Part shown: one piece after another, positions 17,929 through 28,500 of the stretch | Position numbering within the stretch: the first letter of the stretch is position 1 | Layout: every line of letters starts with the position of its first letter | Source of the DNA: Rhizobium sp. BK251 | GTDB lineage: Bacteria; Pseudomonadota; Alphaproteobacteria; Rhizobiales; Rhizobiaceae | Length of the DNA: 64,000 nt | Assembly (NCBI RefSeq): GCF_004345245.1 | Contig: NZ_SLUQ01000009.1 | Span: 124,001-188,000 of the forward strand | Direction: 5' to 3' | Translations under genes and position numbers: made by a program | The notes under the pieces: model-generated | What the model was told of the DNA's origin: nothing | What the model saw: only the letters and a program-made list of their open reading frames with translations | The model's database searches: none

Positions 17929-17977
17929 TGTCTTTCTCTCCCTACGCAACACTTGGTTGATCAATCAATTGCCGTGC

Positions 17978-20668
17978 TCAGCCGCGGCCCACTGCATCGT
18001 CGGCGGCCGCTTCGCGTGCTGCCAGAATGAAATCCTGCTCCGTCAATTCATGGCGGCCATAGAGCAGAATCTCGATGTCCTCATCCCGGTCGAGGTCGAC
18101 GATTGCCTTGACGACCGTCCGTTCGCCATCGTCGAAGGTCTGGTGATAGAAGGTCACGCGCCGGACATGCCCGCCGTTCTCGACTTCTTCCATCAGGCTC
18201 CTGAAGACCAGGCCACCGACCTCGGAGGCGAGATCGGAAAAGTCGATCCTGTCTCCGACGCCGAAGTCCCTGATCTCGTCTCGTCCGTTTCCATCGTTTG
18301 CCAGGGAGGCGAGATTGCGGAAGACGAAGACGTCGCCGCCCTCGCCGCCGGCAAGGAAGTTCACGGCCCCGTTGGCGATGATCGTATCGCCGCTGCTGCC
18401 GCCGATCGCCGCTTCAAAGCTTTCGAGCGTGTCCGCGCCGACATTGCATCCTGTTGCCGTGCCGCGTTCGAGATCGATGACCACGGCCTGCATTGCGCCG
18501 GAGGCATCATAGGTGTCGCATCCCTCGCCGCCCCGATAGCTGTCGTCGCCGTCGTCCGCGCCGTCGCCGTCGGAGAACACCGCGACAATCACCGTGTCGT
18601 CGCCGGCATCACCGGACACCACGTCATCGCCGCTGCCGCCGATCAGCACATCGTCACCGCCGCGGCCACTGAGGCGATCGTCCCCACCGCCGCCCACGAG
18701 AAGGTTGGCCTGGGAATTGCCGCTCAGACGGTCGTCATCGCTGCCGCCAAGGACCGCCTCGAAACCGTGCAGGCGGTCGAAGCCGATCTCATCTCCCGCC
18801 GCGAGTTCCTGCTCGAGGTCTGCGAGCACTTCCTGCATCAGCGCGGTAAGGTCGAGCGTGTCGAAGCCGTCGCCGCCCGAATAGACGTCGTCGCCGTCGT
18901 TGTCGTCGCAATCATCGTTGTCTTCATGATCGTTGCCAGCGACATGCCGGGCAACGACGATGACGACATCGTCACCCGCGCCGCCAGATATCGTGTCGTC
19001 GCCGTCGCCGCCGGCAAGCTCGTCGTTGCCCGATTGGCCGTCGAGCATGTTGTCTTCGGCATCGCCCGTCAGGACGTCGTCTTGGCTGCCGCCGATGGCA
19101 CCTTCAATGCCATCCAGCCTGTCGCTTCCAATGTCTTCTCCCTCGGCCGTTCCCGCTGCGAGGTCTATCGTGACCGACTCCTGTGCCGCGCTCGCGTCGA
19201 GGATGTCGAAGCCCTCGCCGCCGGAATAGACGTCGTCGCCGTCGGACGCGGTCGTGCTGCCGCTGCGTTCCTCTTCGCCGCCACGGCCGGCCTTCATGAC
19301 GTCGTCGCCTGTACCGCCGAGTACCGCGTCGTTGCCGCCGCCGCCGGTCAGCACGTCGTTGCCGTCGCCGCCGTCGAGCAGGTCGTTGCCCGCTTCGCCG
19401 AAGAGGGTGTCGCGGCCCTCGTCGCCGAACAATCGGTCGTTGCCGCTGCCGCCATGCAGGATGTCGTCGCCGAGACCGGCGACAAGCACATCATCGCCTT
19501 CATCGCCAAAGAGCCTGTCGTCGCCGTCACCGCCGAAGAGAACGTCATTTCCGCGTCCGCCCGAGAGGTGATCGCGCCCGCCGTCGCCGTAAAGCACATC
19601 ATCGCCGTCGCCGCCGAGAAGCCTGTCGCCGCCGTCGCCGCCGGCGAGGATGTCGTTCGCCTCCCGGCCATAGATCAGATCGTCGCCGCCAAGGCCGGTT
19701 ATGATGTCGTCCTGCGGCGTGCCGAGGAGCGTGTCGTCGCCATCCGTGCCGGACAGTTCGCGCGGCGGATGCTTGCGCAGGTTCAGCACGGCCTGCGAAG
19801 CGACGGCGCCCTGCCCGTCGGAAATGCCGTAGGAAAAGGTGACCTGGCCGAGATGGCCGCGCTCCGGCGTATAGATCCAGGCGTCGTCGCCATAAGCGCG
19901 TATCGAGCCGCTGGAGACTGTCAGGTTCCTGATCGAGAGCTGATCTCCGTCGAGATCGCGCGCCATGGCCAGCAGGTCGTCCAGCATGATCACCACCGAC
20001 AGGTTCATCAGGCCGTCGGCAAGGACATTCCTTCCGAACGAGAAGGGCAACCTGTTGGGACGCGCGGCGGGATTGTTATCGTCTTCGTCATCGGAAGGCG
20101 GCGTACCGAAGTAACCACCTGGGATCGCTGCGTCATCCTCCATCGGCAGGCCCGGAATGGAGGGCGCATCGATGTCGGCGGTGCGTCTTGCCTTGCCGGG
20201 CGTCGGCAGCGGAGGGAACTCGAAGTTTTCGGTTCGGTCGACGACGCCGAAGTCGTTGTCGTTGGCGCTGCCGGCTCGAAAGGTTCGCGCATTCGCGGAG
20301 AAGCTCCCCGAATCCGCGAAGCCGACGCGCACGGACGCGATATTGCGCGTCCGCTCCGGCTCGATTTCGGTCGTCACGGATTCGGCCGCCATTTCGCGGA
20401 TGAAGGCAGCGACGTCCTCGATCACCCCGACATCGCTTTTCACTTCCTCGACCGGTGCAGCCGTTTCGGGTTCGACGGCAGGCTGCTCCTGCGCGTGCGG
20501 CGCGTCCGGCTGCCCCTTGCTGAAGACCGCGCCGATGGCACCAAAGAGGAAGGCCGGGAAGAGCAGCATCTTCTTGCGGCCATCCTTTTTCTCGGCGATC
20601 TCATATTTGTTCATGGGCGCGATGGCGGCCTGCGCGTCGGGCAATCCCAGAACCAGCTTCTTGTCCAT
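17978..20668 (-). CDS. RTX repeat protein, probable T1SS substrate
   Basis: An 896-aa Ca2+-binding repeat protein. Residues 1-60 are Lys-rich with one hydrophobic stretch at 34-50, followed by an acidic/Pro linker to about 205. A cadherin-like module with YTPERGHLGQVTFSYGISDG lies at about 210-300. From about 306 on there are many GGxGxDxLx nonapeptides in three blocks, interrupted by DxYSGGEGFDTLD-type spacers. The C-terminal region (DEIRDFGVGDRIDFSDL, then LTEQDFIL) matches the ends of type I secretion substrates. The gene lies between the exporter ATPase and the HlyD adaptor genes, so secretion by them is likely. Role unknown; adhesion or matrix binding is possible. Confidence 0.88.
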   Translation of the reverse strand: MDKKLVLGLPDAQAAIAPMNKYEIAEKKDGRKKMLLFPAFLFGAIGAVFSKGQPDAPHAQEQPAVEPETAAPVEEVKSDVGVIEDVAAFIREMAAESVTTEIEPERTRNIASVRVGFADSGSFSANARTFRAGSANDNDFGVVDRTENFEFPPLPTPGKARRTADIDAPSIPGLPMEDDAAIPGGYFGTPPSDDEDDNNPAARPNRLPFSFGRNVLADGLMNLSVVIMLDDLLAMARDLDGDQLSIRNLTVSSGSIRAYGDDAWIYTPERGHLGQVTFSYGISDGQGAVASQAVLNLRKHPPRELSGTDGDDTLLGTPQDDIITGLGGDDLIYGREANDILAGGDGGDRLLGGDGDDVLYGDGGRDHLSGGRGNDVLFGGDGDDRLFGDEGDDVLVAGLGDDILHGGSGNDRLFGDEGRDTLFGEAGNDLLDGGDGNDVLTGGGGNDAVLGGTGDDVMKAGRGGEEERSGSTTASDGDDVYSGGEGFDILDASAAQESVTIDLAAGTAEGEDIGSDRLDGIEGAIGGSQDDVLTGDAEDNMLDGQSGNDELAGGDGDDTISGGAGDDVVIVVARHVAGNDHEDNDDCDDNDGDDVYSGGDGFDTLDLTALMQEVLADLEQELAAGDEIGFDRLHGFEAVLGGSDDDRLSGNSQANLLVGGGGDDRLSGRGGDDVLIGGSGDDVVSGDAGDDTVIVAVFSDGDGADDGDDSYRGGEGCDTYDASGAMQAVVIDLERGTATGCNVGADTLESFEAAIGGSSGDTIIANGAVNFLAGGEGGDVFVFRNLASLANDGNGRDEIRDFGVGDRIDFSDLASEVGGLVFRSLMEEVENGGHVRRVTFYHQTFDDGERTVVKAIVDLDRDEDIEILLYGRHELTEQDFILAAREAAADDAVGRG

Positions 20669-20695
20669 TGCGACCTCCCCCTCTTGCTGTCCGCG

Positions 20696-22432
20696 CTATT
20701 CGCCGGCCAGCGATTTCTGGCGTTCGGGACCCGCGGTCTTCTCAACCACGAGAGGGCGCGCCTTCGGCGGCTGGATGATCTGTTCCTTGGGGCCAAAGGC
20801 GGTCAGCCGCCCGCCCTGCACGAGCCCGACCATGTCGACGGCCTGCAGCGCGCTCGGCCGATGGGCGACGATCACGACGATTCCGCCGCGCTCGCGCACC
20901 GCCATGATCGCCTTGGTCAGCGCCTCCTCGCCTTCGGCATCGAGATTGGAGTTCGGCTCGTCGAGGACGATCAGGAAAGGATCGCCGTAGAGCGCGCGGG
21001 CAAGCGCGATGCGCTGGCGCTGGCCCGCCGAAAGCGCCGTGCCGTGCGGGCCGAGCTCCGTCTGGTAGCCGTCGCGCAGATGCACGATCATTTCGTGGAT
21101 GCCTGCGGTCTTCGCCGCGCGGATGATCTTGCGGGCGTCCGGGGTCTCGGCGAAGCGCGAGATGTTGTCGGCAATCGTGCCGTCCATCAGCGCCACGTCC
21201 TGGGGAAGATAGCCGACGTGATCGCTATAGAAGGCTTCCGTCCACTGCCCAAGGTCCGCACCATCGACGCGAACCGAACCGCGCAGCACCGGCCAGATGC
21301 CGAGCATGCTGCGGGCAAGCGTGGTCTTGCCGCCGCCGCTAGGCCCGATCAGCCCCAACGCCTGCCCGGCCTTCAGCTCCAGGCTGACTTCGCTGAGGAG
21401 AACGGCGCCACTCGACGGCGCAACGGTGGTGATATTGTCGACCGTCAGGCTGTGCTGCGGTGCGGGCAGGTCTATGAAGCCCGTCCTGTCCTTCAGCACT
21501 GCCAGCGTCTCGTTGACGCGATGATAGCTGCGCCGGGCGGCGACCACGCCCTTCCACTGCGCGATCGCCTGGTCGACCGGCGCAAGTGCCCGTGCCGTGA
21601 CGATCGACGAAGCGATGATGGAGCCTGCGGAGAGATGCCCGCGGATGGCGAGATAGGCGCCGAGGCCGAGGATCGCCGACTGCAGCATCATGCGCAGTAC
21701 CTTCGAGAGGCCCGACAGCGTGCCGCCGACGTCCGACGTCTTGGTCTGACATTCGAGATGCCGCCGGTTGGCGCGTTCGAAGCGGTCGACGGCGCGGCGG
21801 GTGATGCCCATGGCATGCAGCACGTCGCTGTTGCGCGTGTTGCAGTCCATCACCGAATTGCGCGTCACCGACACCTTGATCATCGAATGCGCGTGACGGC
21901 GCGTCAGGATCTCGGCGACGAGTGTCAGCATCGCCAGCACCAGCGCACCCCCGACCGTCAGCATGCCGAGCATCGGATGCAGCAGCCAGACGAAGATGAG
22001 ATAGATCGGGATCCAGGGGAGGTCGAAAAGTGCGATGGGTCCCTGGCCGGCGAGAAAGCCTCTCAGCGTGTCGACGTCGCGGCCGCGCTCCGCGGCTTCG
22101 GACGTCGAATAGCCGTAGCGCGGCATCTCGATGACCACTTCATGCGCGAGCGGCGCAAGCTGGGTATCGAGCTTTGCGCCCAGCCGCACCAGGATCTGCG
22201 AGCGCAATATGTCGAAGATGCCCTGGAAGAGATAAAGGCCGATCGCGAGGACCGACAGTGCCACGAGCGTCGACAGGCTGCCGCTCGTCAGTGCCCGATC
22301 GTAGATCTGCAGCATGTAGAACGCGCCGGTCAGCGCCAGAATGTTGATGATGCCGGACAATCCGAAAAGATAGACAAAGATGCCGCGCAGGCCCTCGATC
22401 TTGTATTGCGGCGTTGTTTTCTTCTTGGTCAT
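20696..22432 (-). CDS. Type I secretion system permease/ATPase (PrtD-type)
   Basis: A 578-aa half-transporter: an N-terminal membrane domain with about six helices (for example GIINILALTGAFYMLQIYDR and FDLPWIPIYLIFVWLLHP) and a C-terminal ATPase with Walker A GPSGGGKTT, signature LSAGQRQR and Walker B FLIVLDEPNSNLD. There is no N-terminal C39 peptidase domain, so it belongs to the PrtD/LapB-like group exporting proteins with uncleaved C-terminal signals. It should partner with the HlyD adaptor at 16639-17928 and an outer-membrane factor encoded elsewhere, and export the two RTX proteins that flank it. Confidence 0.94.
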   Translation of the reverse strand: MTKKKTTPQYKIEGLRGIFVYLFGLSGIINILALTGAFYMLQIYDRALTSGSLSTLVALSVLAIGLYLFQGIFDILRSQILVRLGAKLDTQLAPLAHEVVIEMPRYGYSTSEAAERGRDVDTLRGFLAGQGPIALFDLPWIPIYLIFVWLLHPMLGMLTVGGALVLAMLTLVAEILTRRHAHSMIKVSVTRNSVMDCNTRNSDVLHAMGITRRAVDRFERANRRHLECQTKTSDVGGTLSGLSKVLRMMLQSAILGLGAYLAIRGHLSAGSIIASSIVTARALAPVDQAIAQWKGVVAARRSYHRVNETLAVLKDRTGFIDLPAPQHSLTVDNITTVAPSSGAVLLSEVSLELKAGQALGLIGPSGGGKTTLARSMLGIWPVLRGSVRVDGADLGQWTEAFYSDHVGYLPQDVALMDGTIADNISRFAETPDARKIIRAAKTAGIHEMIVHLRDGYQTELGPHGTALSAGQRQRIALARALYGDPFLIVLDEPNSNLDAEGEEALTKAIMAVRERGGIVVIVAHRPSALQAVDMVGLVQGGRLTAFGPKEQIIQPPKARPLVVEKTAGPERQKSLAGE

Positions 22433-22465
22433 GATAAGCCCCCGTCCCTTAACTCAGAACTCAGT

Positions 22466-22492
22466 CCCATGGCCGGCGGCGCCGGCCATGGG
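22466..22492 (-). terminator. Intercistronic hairpin after the peroxidase gene
   Basis: CCCATGGCCGGC and GCCGGCCATGGG form a perfect 12-bp stem with a 3-base loop, 14 bases after the stop of the giant peroxidase gene and 33 bases before the exporter ATPase start. There is no U-tract on the transcript, so partial termination or 3'-end protection is more likely than full termination. It would allow more secreted protein than exporter to be made. Confidence 0.6.
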
Positions 22493-22506
22493 ATACCCTT
22501 CTCCGT

Positions 22507-25500
22507 TTAGGAGACGCCGTTGAAGTCGGCGGCCTTCAGGTTGTGCGTGCCGGTCAATGCCAGCTCGAAGTCCGCTTCCGGGTCGCCGTCGACATTGCCG
22601 CGGATCATCGTCAGTTCCTCACCGTCGATGGTCTCGTGGGTGACGACGATCTGGCCTGCCGCCGTCAGGGTTGCCCCTGCCGCAAGGGTAAAGTGCTGAA
22701 CCCCTGCCGTTCCGGCGTCGGCATCGATCTGCGAGAAATCGATCTTGTCGCCGGGCTGGAAGCCGTAGATCTTGTCGCCCTGGGCCGCGGCGGCGGAGGT
22801 GAAGCGGAAGACGTCATCCCCAAGGCCGCCATCGATGATGTTGGCAACTGCCGACGCCGTGATCACGTCGTGGCCGGAGCCACCGACGAAGTTCTCGAAG
22901 CCGTAGACGACATCCGTTCCCGTGCCGCTACCGGCCACGCTGCCACGCTGCATGTAGCCGCTGCCGATATCGACCGTCAGATTTGCGGTCGCTGCGGCGT
23001 AGTCCAGCGTGTCGCTGCCTTCTCCGCCCCAATAGGCGTCGTTGCCGTCGCCATTGGTGGCAATGACGGTGTCGTTGCCTGCCCCGGTCCAGATCTGGTC
23101 GTCGTCCGCACCGCCCTCTGCGATGTCGTTGCCCTCGTCGCCATGGATCATGTCCTTGCCGGCATTGCCGAAGAGCATGTCGTTGCCGTCGCCGCCATGG
23201 ATTTCGTCATCGCCGGCACCGCCGGACACAACATCGGCCCCGCTGCCGGCAGTCACGACATCATCGCCGTCCTCGCCGCGCAGGATGTCGTCGCCTCCCT
23301 CGCCGGCGAGGATGTCCGCGCCACCGCCTGCCAGGATCGTGTCCGCCTGCGATGCGCCGAGCAGCACCTCGCCTGCCGTCGTCCCGATGACCGTCCTTGC
23401 CGCGACCGGAGCCGGCACGCCGCCTTCATCCTCGTCGTCCGGAACCGTGGGTTCTTCCGTCGGCTCCTCGGTCGGTTCCTCTTCTTCGCCGTTGTCGCCA
23501 TCGTTCGGGTGATCGTCGTCCGGGTCTTCTTCCTCGCCATCGACTTCTTCGAAGGTCGGCATGCCTTCGCTCACGAAGGTGATCGTGTGCGTGCCGTTGG
23601 TCATCGTCTTCACGCCGTCCGTCTCGGTGACGGTGTATTCGTCGACCGTGGTGCCGGCAGGAAGCTCGATCACGTCCTGGGGACGAAGCGTCCCGACGAT
23701 CGTGTCGTTGCCGCCGTTGGAGCGGAAGACGATGCGGTGGGCCGAGGTAAGCGCCGAGATATCGACGATGTCGTCACCGGCGTCTCCGTCGATGGTGACC
23801 GTATTCAGGCGCAGATGGGTGCCCGAGAAGTCGCCGATCAGTTCGAAGCTGTCGTTGCCGGAGGTGCCGTTGCCTGCCGGATCGGCGCCGTTGATGCGGA
23901 TCTCCTCGATTTCCGTGAGCTCGGCGATGATCGAGGTGTTGTTCACCCCATTTCGCGTGATCACGATTTCCGTCTGGGCGGCGAGGTTGAAGCCCGAGTT
24001 TCCAGGGATCGCATCCCAGGCCGCGCGGGTGTAGATGCGGTAGACTTCTGCCGAAGCATTGCCGTTGACGACGAAGGTGTCGCCGAGCGTCGTTTCGGTG
24101 CCGCCGTTGACGGTGTCGCGGCCGTCCGTGGCGCCAGTTGCGTTGGCGTTCCAGATGATCGTGTCGTCGCCCGTCCCGGCATTGATGTTGTCGTTGCCGA
24201 GGTTGCCGATGATCGTATCGTTGCCGGCATTGCCGTTGATCGTGTCATTGCCCGCCAGCCCGTCGATGAGGTCGTTGCCGGCGCCGCCGTTCAGCGTGTT
24301 GTTGCCCGTCGTTGCCCCGCCGATCGGTGTCAGGGCCGTTGCGAGGATGAAGTCGCTCGCATCGATATTGCCGGGGGTAACGCCGTTGACCTGGATCGTG
24401 CCGATCGTCTGCAAGTTAGCATCCCGGATCGTCAGGATCGTATTCGGACCGGATGCCGCCTCGAGAACGCGGGTCGCGAAGTTCGCGGCCGTGATTCCGA
24501 GAGCGCTGAGGTCGATGCGGTCCTGGGTCGTTGCCGTCCCACCGGTTGCGTCGAAGCTGGTGATGGTGTCGGCGCCGAAGCCGGCGGCATTGTAGACGAT
24601 GATGTCGTTGCCGCTGCTGACGTCGATGGTGTCGTTGCCGGCGCCACCGATGATCGTGTCGGTGTCGTTGCCGCCACCGCCGCTCAACGTGTCGTCACCG
24701 CTGCCGCCATCAACGAGGTCGCTTCCGTCTCCGCCGTCGATCGTATCGTTACCCGCGCCGCCGAAGAGCTGGTTGGCGCCGCCGTTGCCGTTGATGACGT
24801 TGTTCAGCGCATTGCCGGTGCCGTTGATCGCCGCATTGCCTGTCAGCGTCAGGTTTTCCAGTTCTGCGCCGAGCGTGTAGGTGCCGTCGGACTGGACCGT
24901 ATCGGTGCCGCCGCCCGCCGCTTCGACGATGATGTCGCCGGCCGTCACGACATAGGTGTCATTGCCGCCGAGACCGGTCAGCGTGTCGACGCCCGCCCCA
25001 CCTTCGATGCGGTTTGCCAGCTCGTTGCCGGTACCGGCAAAGGTTGCCGCTCCCGTGTAGGTCAGGTTTTCGACGTTCGCCGTCAGCGTATAGGCCGCAA
25101 GCGTGGTCTCCACGAGGTCCGCCGTGCCGCCGCCGGCGATTTCGACGACCACGTCACCTGCGTCATCGACGCTGTAGGTGTCGCTGTCGGCGCCGCCGAC
25201 CATCGTGTCGGCGCCGAGACCGCCGACCATTTCATCGCTACCCGTGCCGCCGACCAGAAGGTCGTCGCCGGCGCCGCCATCGAGATCGTCGCCGCCGCCA
25301 TTGCCGAAGAGCAGGTCGTTGCCGGTGTCGCCAACGAGTTCATCGTTGCCGGTCGTCCCGGAAAGGACCGTATTGACGCCTGCGACCGCGCTGCGCGTGC
25401 CGTTGTCGTCGGTGCTGATGGCATAGTCGCCGTCGAAGACATAGCCCTCGTAGGTGGTGCCATCGAGGTTGACGAATTCGACCGCCTCGCCCGTGGTCTC

Positions 25501-28500
25501 GAAATGATCGGTGACCGTGATCTGCTGGCCGTTGAACTGGATGACCAGGTTGTCGTTTCCGGCCCCCGTGGTCGTCTCCGAGAAGCTCAAGCCCGTCAGC
25601 GTACCGCCGGTGATGGTGATGCGGTCGGTTCCGCTCGTCTCGTTGATGGTGTCGGTGCCGTCGGCCAGGCCGAAGGCATAGGTGTCGTCACCGGAGCCGC
25701 CGTTCAGGGTGTCATTGCCGGCGCCGCCGAGCAGGATGTCGTTGCCGGCGTTGCCGTTCAACGTGTCATTGCCAGCGAGACCGAGGATGATGTCGTCACC
25801 CGTGGTCCCGTTCAGCGCCGTCGCTCCCGTGTCGTTGCCGGGCGTGCCGGTGATGACGTTGAGCGTGCTGCCGTCGAACTGGAGCCGTTCGATGTTGCGC
25901 AGCTTGTCGAGGCCGTCCGACACGTTGTTGGCACCGGCCGGTACGTTTGCGGTATCGAAGCCCGTATGCGAAACGAGCAGGGTGCCGTCGGCGCCCGTCG
26001 AGAAGCTGTAGTTGGCGCGCTCGTCCCAGTAGACGGCGGTGTCGATGTTACCGGCCACTTCGCCGTCGAGTATCTCGCGGACGATGTTGAGCTGGATCGG
26101 GTTGATGTCTCCGGAGAGCATCAGCGTCTGCAGGGTCTTGCCGTTCCAGGCCGCGTAGTACGGATGGCCGACAGGCAGGCTGATGACGGCCGCCATGCTG
26201 TCCACCGTCGCAAGCTGGACGCCGTTGGTATCCCGGATGCTGATGCGGACGTTGAGCCAGGCGTCGCCGTCGATGACATCGTTGCCGCCGCGGCCTTCGA
26301 TCGTGTCGTCACCGCCACCACCGAGCAGGATGTTGCCGTCGTCGAAGGCGACGACCGTCTCGAGATCGACAGCGGGGTCGGTCGATGCGGCCGCAACCCA
26401 GTCGCCGAGCACTGCCCGAAGTCCGGCGATGCGGTTGACGCCGGCCTGTGTCAGCTCGTGGCCGACCATGGTCGCTTCCGCGCCGGCGAGGTTCGGATTG
26501 CCCTCCACCGCACCTTCGCCGGCGAGATCGCCGCGGTTGTCGCCCCAGAGCCGGTCGTCCTTCTGCCAGCCGGAGAGCGCTTCCACCGCGTCGAACCGGT
26601 CACGCAGGATATCCTGCTCGTCAGTCGTGAAGATCGGCGTCGTGAGGTCGGAGTCTGCCGCCTGGCTGTTGCCCTTGTGGATCGACCAGTCGAAGCCGAG
26701 CATGCCTTCGTTGCGCATGACGCTTTCGCCCTGGACCATGATGTCATCGCCGGATTCGGCGTCGAAATCGTGCTCGTTTTCACCGGCGAACATGACGTCG
26801 TGGCCGATGATCGTCGAGTTGAAGAAGAGCTCCGAGTTGTCGCCGGCCGTGGTATCGAAGCCGTTGCCGGCCTCGAGCCAGTCGTCGCCCTCGTTGCCGA
26901 GCAGGAAGTCGCCGCCGTCGCCACCGAGGATGAAGTCGTTGCCCTCGCCGCCGAAGGCCTCCTTGCCGTCCGGGCCGGTGATGATGAAATCCTGTCCCTT
27001 GTTGCCGAAGATCAGTGCGAGGCCAGAGCCGCCGTGAATGACGTCATTGCCGTCTTCGCCGTGCAGCATGTCGACTTCGCCGATGTCGGTGCCGTTGTTG
27101 GTGATGATGTCGTCACCCTCGCCGCCGTGGATCTTGTCGACGCCGTAGCCGGCTTCGATACGGTCGTTGCCGCCGCGTCCCCAGACGGAGTCGTCGCCGC
27201 CGCCGGCAACGATGTGGTCGGCACCGTTCGTGCCCTGGATGAGCACGTGGTCGTTGGTGTTGACGCGGATGTAGCTTGTGACGGCCGTTGGATTGTCGAC
27301 CGGGTTGATGAGGTTGCCTGCCGCGTCGCGACGTTCGACCATCGGGGAGATCGCCTGCAGGAATGGGTCCTCCTGCTGCGGATCCTCGTAGTCGAAGGCG
27401 TTCTGCATCGCGTGATCCATGTAGAGCACATGGTCCGGAACCGAGAAGATGTCGCCCGGCACCGCATAGCCGCTCTCGCCGAGGTCGGTGTTGTTGAGCA
27501 CCATCTTGGCGAAGGAATTGTTCTCCAGCTCGTTCAGGAAGTTCAGGCCCTGGACGCGTGAGAGATAGTAGAAGCGGTCGGCGTTCTGCAGGTTTTCGAG
27601 CTGCAGCTCGAAGATGAAGGAGAAAGTGGAACCCAGCATGCCGCCGAAGGCCATCTTCTTTTCCGCCAGCCCGCCGACCCAGAGATCGACGAGATCGAGG
27701 CCGCCGAGATTGGTGGCATAGGCGTTCCGGCCGTTCAGGAAGTCCTGCCGATCGGTTTCATTGAGCGAGGCATCGCCGAAGACGAGCTTCATTGCCGCAT
27801 CGCGCTTTGCATCGATTGTCGTCGCACTGGCGACGGTCGCATGCGTGCCGTAGGCCGCGATGAAGTTGACGATCGAAGCCGGGTTCTTCAGGTTGAGCGC
27901 GAAGTCGACCCAACTCTTGTAGGGGTCGAGCTGCGTGTCGCCGCTGGCGATCTCCTTGAACTGAGCACGCGCCTCGTTGAGCGAGGGAATGCCGGTGTCG
28001 CGTCCGCGGGCGATGTTGATCGCTGCAAGGTCGAGCGGAATGCCGACGAGCTGGTTGCGCAGCACGTGGGTCACGAACTCGTCGATCTCGTTGCCGACCT
28101 GGTTGGTCATGCCGCGCACGATCGCCCCGGCTGCCGCATCGTGATCGATCGTTTCCGAACCGAAGGCGAGCGGATTGAGGAAGGCTTCGAACAGGTCGAG
28201 GCTCGCATCGCTGCCGTCCGGATTGGTTGCCGCGACCTCTTCGCGCAGCATGGAATGGCCGAAGCGGTAGACGACATGCGCGAACTCCGCAAAGATCGCC
28301 GGGTTGATGTCGATGCTCGGGTTGAAGACGAAGGCGTCGACGTCCGGCTGCACCTTGCGGGCAAACTCTTCGAAGACGAGATGCTGGTATTGCATTTCGG
28401 TGGTGAAGCGGGCGGCCTGGAAGAGGCGTTCACCGTCCCACTGGAGAGCGGCGATTGCAGCGGGATCGGTCGGGATCGCCGCCACGTCGACGCGCAGCCA

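Noticed and set aside
17831-22510. 1559-codon + strand open frame opposite the second RTX gene and exporter gene
   Set aside because: It is antisense to two clear genes. Its Val/Ala-rich repeats are the reverse complement of GGxGxD repeat codons, and no domain is recognisable.
23000-25800. Regularly repeated DNA that could suggest a CRISPR array or satellite
   Set aside because: The repeats are 27-base-like units encoding RTX nonapeptides within an intact gene; units vary and there are no spacers.
22543-27561. 1672-codon + strand open frame opposite the heme peroxidase/RTX gene
   Set aside because: Antisense shadow caused by high GC and repetitive RTX codons; no ribosome binding site or domain.
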